The position numbers and the translations under genes are program-made. The notes beneath the pieces are model-generated. The model did not search any database. It saw only the letters and a program-made list of their open reading frames with translations, and was not told the origin of the DNA. This document shows, piece by piece, positions 6,807-9,546 of a stretch of 9,546 nucleotides of DNA (positions are counted from its first letter, which is position 1; each line of letters starts with the position of its first letter). This stretch comes from JBEEPE01 sp041191265 (GTDB lineage Bacteria; Verrucomicrobiota; Verrucomicrobiia; Chthoniobacterales; Chthoniobacteraceae). The stretch spans positions 1-9,546 of the forward strand of contig JBEEPE010000274.1 in assembly GCA_041191265.1 (NCBI GenBank), read 5' to 3'.

Positions 6807-8719
6807 CGGGGAACGATTAGAAACTCGGGGCTGGTGATGAGCGCGTGAACGATGTTGCGAATAGCGTTCAATCGCCCCTCATTGTTCGAAGAGGTGGCGT
6901 GTAATGCATCTGCAAAATACTTGGATTCATCGGGTTCTGGTTTTCTTCCGAGGGTAGCTATGAACGCCTCGATCACACAGGTTTCCGGCGGTGTGATGGT
7001 TTGGAGACGTGCGATGAGCGGACTTTCCAGTTGGCTGATTTCGCGGAGTAGGGGAGAGCTTGTGAGGAACTGCGCCTGAACGAAGTTGGCGTTGTAGTCT
7101 TTCGGAAGGACGTCGGGGATAGCGGCAACGGCGGCTTTTCGGAGAGGTTCGTGTTCGGGAGGAAGTCCGGCGACGATGCGCCAGGAGCGGGATAGCTGTT
7201 CTGCGGTGAGCGGGCGTTCGGGTGCACTGGCGAATGCGGTAGGGTCGGCGGTCAGGCCTCCGGAGAGTGCGTAGGGTTCGCTGAGCACGATTCCGTGGAG
7301 GAGGCGTTTTACGTCGTATTGATGGTTCGCAAAATCGCGGGTAAGCCATTCGAGCAGTTCGGGATGGCTGGGCGCGTTGCGGGCGTTCATTTCATCGGCT
7401 GGATGCACGATTCCGCGGCCTATGAGTGCGGCCCACATTCGGTTGACGAATGCTCGAGCGAGGAGTGTGTTTTCGTCGGTGGCAACATCCGCAAACGTTT
7501 CCCGACGCGAGTAAAGGGGGACGCGAACTTTGGCTTTTGCATCCACGTAGAGGTCGTCTTTGTCCTCGGGTTTGTGGTCGCCGGCGGGCCAAGTTTCGCT
7601 AATGGAACGTCCGTTTAGGAGAGTGATGATTGCCGGTTGTGATTCTTTCTTGAGGTTGGTGAAGTTGACGAACCCTCCCACGGCTGACTCGGCGACTCCG
7701 CTAGAACCATCGACGTTTTTACTTCGGTTGAAAGCGGTTACGAGTCCCCAGTAGTGGGACTGCTTGATTTCACGGGCGAGTGGGTGGTCATGGCACTGTG
7801 CGCAATCGATGCGCGTGCCGTAGATGAGTGGGGCCACAGCTTCTGCGATGGCTTGGTGATCGTTCTTACGCTCGTAAAGAAACCACGTTGACCCTTTTGT
7901 TTCCGGTCGGTCACCCCGTCCGGTAAGGATTTGGTGAACGGTCCGATTCCACGGTTGGTTCGCTTGAAAGGTGCGCTCCAGGAAGCCGTACCAACCGCTT
8001 TGTTTGCGTCGGTCCTCGCTGGACCCGCGTTTGGGGCGTCCCATGAGGAAGTTGTCCCAGAGCTCGCGCATGCGAATGGTATACTCTGCGGAATCGAGCA
8101 GGCGTTGGACGGCTTGGCCACGTTTGTCGGGGGCGGTCGAGCGGGTGAATGCTTCGGACTCCTGCGGCGTTGGGATGCGTCCGGCGAGGTCGAGGGAAGC
8201 GCGTCGGAGCCAAGCGGCATCGGAGAGGGTGGGAGAGGGTTTGAGGGCGCGGCGCATCCAGCCCTCTTGGATGAGGGTATTGATTGCGGTTGGGATGTCA
8301 TTGAAGTCACGGGTTTGAGTGGCTACAGCGACGGTGTTGATTGGAGCGGAAGGCGACTCAGGCAAGTTCGCGATCCATTGTCGGATTGTTTCTCGTTCGA
8401 GGGATGGAAGCTGCTTTTTGGGCGGCATGTGTGGGTCGCTGCCTTCGGAGAGCACGGTGAAGAGCGGGCTTGCCTCCGGGTTGCCTGGTTTCACGACGGG
8501 ACCGGAATCTCCGCCTTTGAGGAGTGCGGGGAGGTTATCGAGTTCGAGGCCGGCTTTTTGTTCGATGGGGCCGTGACACTTTACGCAGTGAGTGTCGAGG
8601 AGGGGTTGGATGCGGGTGTGCCACGAGGGGCCAGCGTCCGCCGCGCTGGAGGCGAGCGAGAGGAGGACGAGCGAAGCGAGGGAAATCAGAAGGGCGGTGC
8701 CGGGGCGGGCGTTGGCCAT
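6803..8719 (-). CDS. DUF1549/DUF1553 protein with Planctomycete-type cytochrome C motif
   Basis: The 638-residue product has a Sec signal peptide (hydrophobic about 8-25, likely cleavage after AADA at 29). A Planctomycete cytochrome C-type segment (about 30-125) follows, with heme-attachment motif CVKCH (45-49) and MPP (98-100), where Met could be the axial ligand. The DUF1549 domain (about 140-335) contains a second CxxCH, CAQCH, within DCAQCHDHP (305-313). The DUF1553 domain (about 400-636) contains FVNRMWAALIGRGIVHPADE (424-443). It is predicted to be periplasmic and possibly to bind heme. The family is common in Planctomycetes and Verrucomicrobia, usually next to DUF1501, but its role is unknown. 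I chose the ATG at 8719 because it places a short charged n-region before the hydrophobic core. In-frame alternatives are ATG 8737 and TTG 8749; none has a good Shine-Dalgarno site. The stop overlaps the DUF1501 start. Confidence 0.92.
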   Translation of the reverse strand: MANARPGTALLISLASLVLLSLASSAADAGPSWHTRIQPLLDTHCVKCHGPIEQKAGLELDNLPALLKGGDSGPVVKPGNPEASPLFTVLSEGSDPHMPPKKQLPSLERETIRQWIANLPESPSAPINTVAVATQTRDFNDIPTAINTLIQEGWMRRALKPSPTLSDAAWLRRASLDLAGRIPTPQESEAFTRSTAPDKRGQAVQRLLDSAEYTIRMRELWDNFLMGRPKRGSSEDRRKQSGWYGFLERTFQANQPWNRTVHQILTGRGDRPETKGSTWFLYERKNDHQAIAEAVAPLIYGTRIDCAQCHDHPLAREIKQSHYWGLVTAFNRSKNVDGSSGVAESAVGGFVNFTNLKKESQPAIITLLNGRSISETWPAGDHKPEDKDDLYVDAKAKVRVPLYSRRETFADVATDENTLLARAFVNRMWAALIGRGIVHPADEMNARNAPSHPELLEWLTRDFANHQYDVKRLLHGIVLSEPYALSGGLTADPTAFASAPERPLTAEQLSRSWRIVAGLPPEHEPLRKAAVAAIPDVLPKDYNANFVQAQFLTSSPLLREISQLESPLIARLQTITPPETCVIEAFIATLGRKPEPDESKYFADALHATSSNNEGRLNAIRNIVHALITSPEFLIVPR

Positions 8720-8784
8720 CGTGGGAGGATACCCCATCTGCCGAAACAATGTTAGAGCCGAAAGTGGGGATTGGATGGCTGGGT

Positions 8785-8812
8785 CGCTGGGAGGGTGGGG
8801 GGGCTCCCAGCG
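8785..8812 (-). terminator. Hairpin downstream of cysNC, possible terminator
   Basis: CGCTGGGAG (8785-8793) and CTCCCAGCG (8804-8812) form a perfect 9-bp stem around a 10-base loop that is all G but for one T on the + strand. It begins 18 bases past the cysNC stop, the right place to end that transcript. In the - strand RNA it is not followed by a U-run, so it is not a textbook intrinsic terminator. It could instead be a structured leader element of the downstream DUF1549/DUF1553 operon. Confidence 0.45.
8789..8803 (+). other. Putative G-quadruplex motif with one-base loops
   Basis: The + strand reads GGGAGGGTGGGGGGG, which can be parsed as four G3 runs with loops A, T and G. Single-base loops are the kind expected to give very stable parallel quadruplexes. 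It overlaps the left arm and the loop of the hairpin at 8785-8812, so the two structures would compete. Both flanking genes are on the - strand, so the G-rich strand is the template and the RNA would be C-rich. Confidence 0.6.
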
Positions 8813-8830
8813 GTCCTGAATGAGTTGGCT

Positions 8831-9546
8831 TTAGATGGAGACATCGTCGTCCCTACGAACGCGAATTCGGGGGACGATAAACTCGAGGAGGCGAGCGGTG
8901 GATTCGTCGAGCGTTTCGCGATCTGTGTGAAGGATGATTTCGGGATTTTCGGGTTCCTCGTAGGGGGAGTTGATTCCCGTGAACTCGGGAATTTCGCCAT
9001 TTCGCGCGCGCTGGTAGAGGCCTTTAACGTCTCGAGATTCGCAGGTTGCCAACGGTGCGTTCACGTAGACTTCGAAGAACTCAACTCCGCTTTCGAGCGC
9101 GATTTCGCGCGCACGGCGACGGTCGGATTGGTACGGGGCGATGAACGCGGTTACTACGATGAGGCCGGCATCGGCCATGAGTTTTGCGACCTCGGCGACG
9201 CGGCGGATATTTTCGGTTCGGTCTTCGTGAGAAAAGCCGAGGTTTGCGTTGAGGCCGTGGCGCACGTTGTCTCCGTCGAGCACGTAGACGTGATTGCCGA
9301 GGTTGAAGAGTTCGCGCTCGAGGTTGCGCGAGATGGCTGATTTGCCTGCGCCGCTGAGTCCGGTGAGCCAGATGACGGCACCGCGATGACCATTTCGGAG
9401 GTTTCGGTTTGTTGAGGTGACGTTGCCCTCAGACCAGAAGATATTGGAGCTCTTGACCTTGCTGCGATCTGCGTAGACCCCGCTGTGAATGATTCCACCG
9501 CCGGCAACCTGGCGGTTGTCTACGATGACGAAACGTCCGAGCAGCG
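8831..9546 (-). CDS. cysNC: Bifunctional sulfate adenylyltransferase subunit 1/adenylylsulfate kinase CysNC (C-terminal part)
   Basis: The frame is open to the right edge of the window, so only the last 237 residues are present. The first 20, GRFVIVDNRQVAGGGII and neighbours, match the end of the third EF-Tu-like domain of CysN, the GTPase subunit of ATP sulfurylase. A linker (about 21-55) leads into an APS kinase domain: P-loop GLSGAGKS (62-69), LDGDNVRHGLN (89-99), RTENIRRVAEVAKLM (109-123), and the APS-binding segment CESRDVKGLYQRAR through FTGINSPYEEPENPE (168-202). The pair makes APS from sulfate and ATP, then phosphorylates it to PAPS, in the cytoplasm. Where E. coli CysC has its phosphorylated serine (FISP), this protein has Ala in FIAP (134-137). 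The stop is TAA at 8831-8833. CysD would be expected upstream, beyond the window. A standalone CysC is excluded by the continuous upstream frame. Confidence 0.93.
   Translation of the reverse strand, partial: LLGRFVIVDNRQVAGGGIIHSGVYADRSKVKSSNIFWSEGNVTSTNRNLRNGHRGAVIWLTGLSGAGKSAISRNLERELFNLGNHVYVLDGDNVRHGLNANLGFSHEDRTENIRRVAEVAKLMADAGLIVVTAFIAPYQSDRRRAREIALESGVEFFEVYVNAPLATCESRDVKGLYQRARNGEIPEFTGINSPYEEPENPEIILHTDRETLDESTARLLEFIVPRIRVRRDDDVSI

Noticed and set aside
7931..8755. Open frame of 274 codons on the + strand opposite the DUF1549/DUF1553 gene
   Set aside because: It covers the signal peptide, the CVKCH motif and the DUF1549 start of the real gene. The + strand product is Gly/Glu/Val-rich and unrecognisable; the open frame follows from the strand's high G content.
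8720..8784. Possible promoter for the - strand operon
   Set aside because: Reading the - strand I found no -35/-10 pair with acceptable match and spacing. A promoter may exist, but the sequence does not support placing it.

Overview
The window looks like chromosomal DNA of a bacterium from the Planctomycetes-Verrucomicrobia-Chlamydiae (PVC) group, most likely a member of Verrucomicrobiota. Two things point there. First, it carries a three-gene set of DUF1549/DUF1553 (with Planctomycete-type cytochrome C motif), DUF1501 and WD40 proteins, families that are expanded in Planctomycetes and Verrucomicrobia. Second, its SecA has the helicase motif RGRCARQGD, with a Cys-Ala in place of the usual Gly, which I associate from memory with PVC SecA proteins. 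The assignment is inference from family knowledge, not from a database search.

Layout. Bases 1-46 hold the probable last codons of an upstream + strand gene. Bases 121-4344 carry a tight + strand cluster: secA, then a lipoprotein L,D-transpeptidase-like (YkuD) gene, then a lipoprotein cyclophilin-type peptidyl-prolyl isomerase. Spacers are 20 and 1 bases and each gene has a clear Shine-Dalgarno sequence. A 63-base convergent spacer (4345-4407) holds a back-to-back imperfect 19/20-base repeat. Bases 4408-8719 hold a - strand operon in the order DUF1549/DUF1553, DUF1501, WD40, joined by an ATGA overlap and a 5-base gap, with no recognisable Shine-Dalgarno sites. A spacer of about 110 bases (8720-8830) contains a perfect 9-bp hairpin and a four-run G tract. 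From 8831 to the right edge runs the 3' end of cysNC on the - strand, the fused ATP sulfurylase large subunit and APS kinase of sulfate activation.

How the genes relate. SecA drives protein export. The two genes behind it encode predicted lipoproteins acting on the cell wall (YkuD) and on folding of exported proteins (cyclophilin), so the + strand cluster has an export/envelope theme. In the - strand operon the DUF1549/DUF1553 protein has a Sec signal peptide and two CxxCH motifs, the DUF1501 protein has a twin-arginine signal, and the WD40 propeller has no visible signal. The biochemical job of this triad is not known to me. The + strand is strongly G-rich (and T-rich over secA) in both gene orientations, so the skew probably reflects replication; + and - strand genes use visibly different synonymous codons as a result. 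No RNA genes, mobile elements, CRISPR arrays or gene-free stretches over 300 bases were seen.
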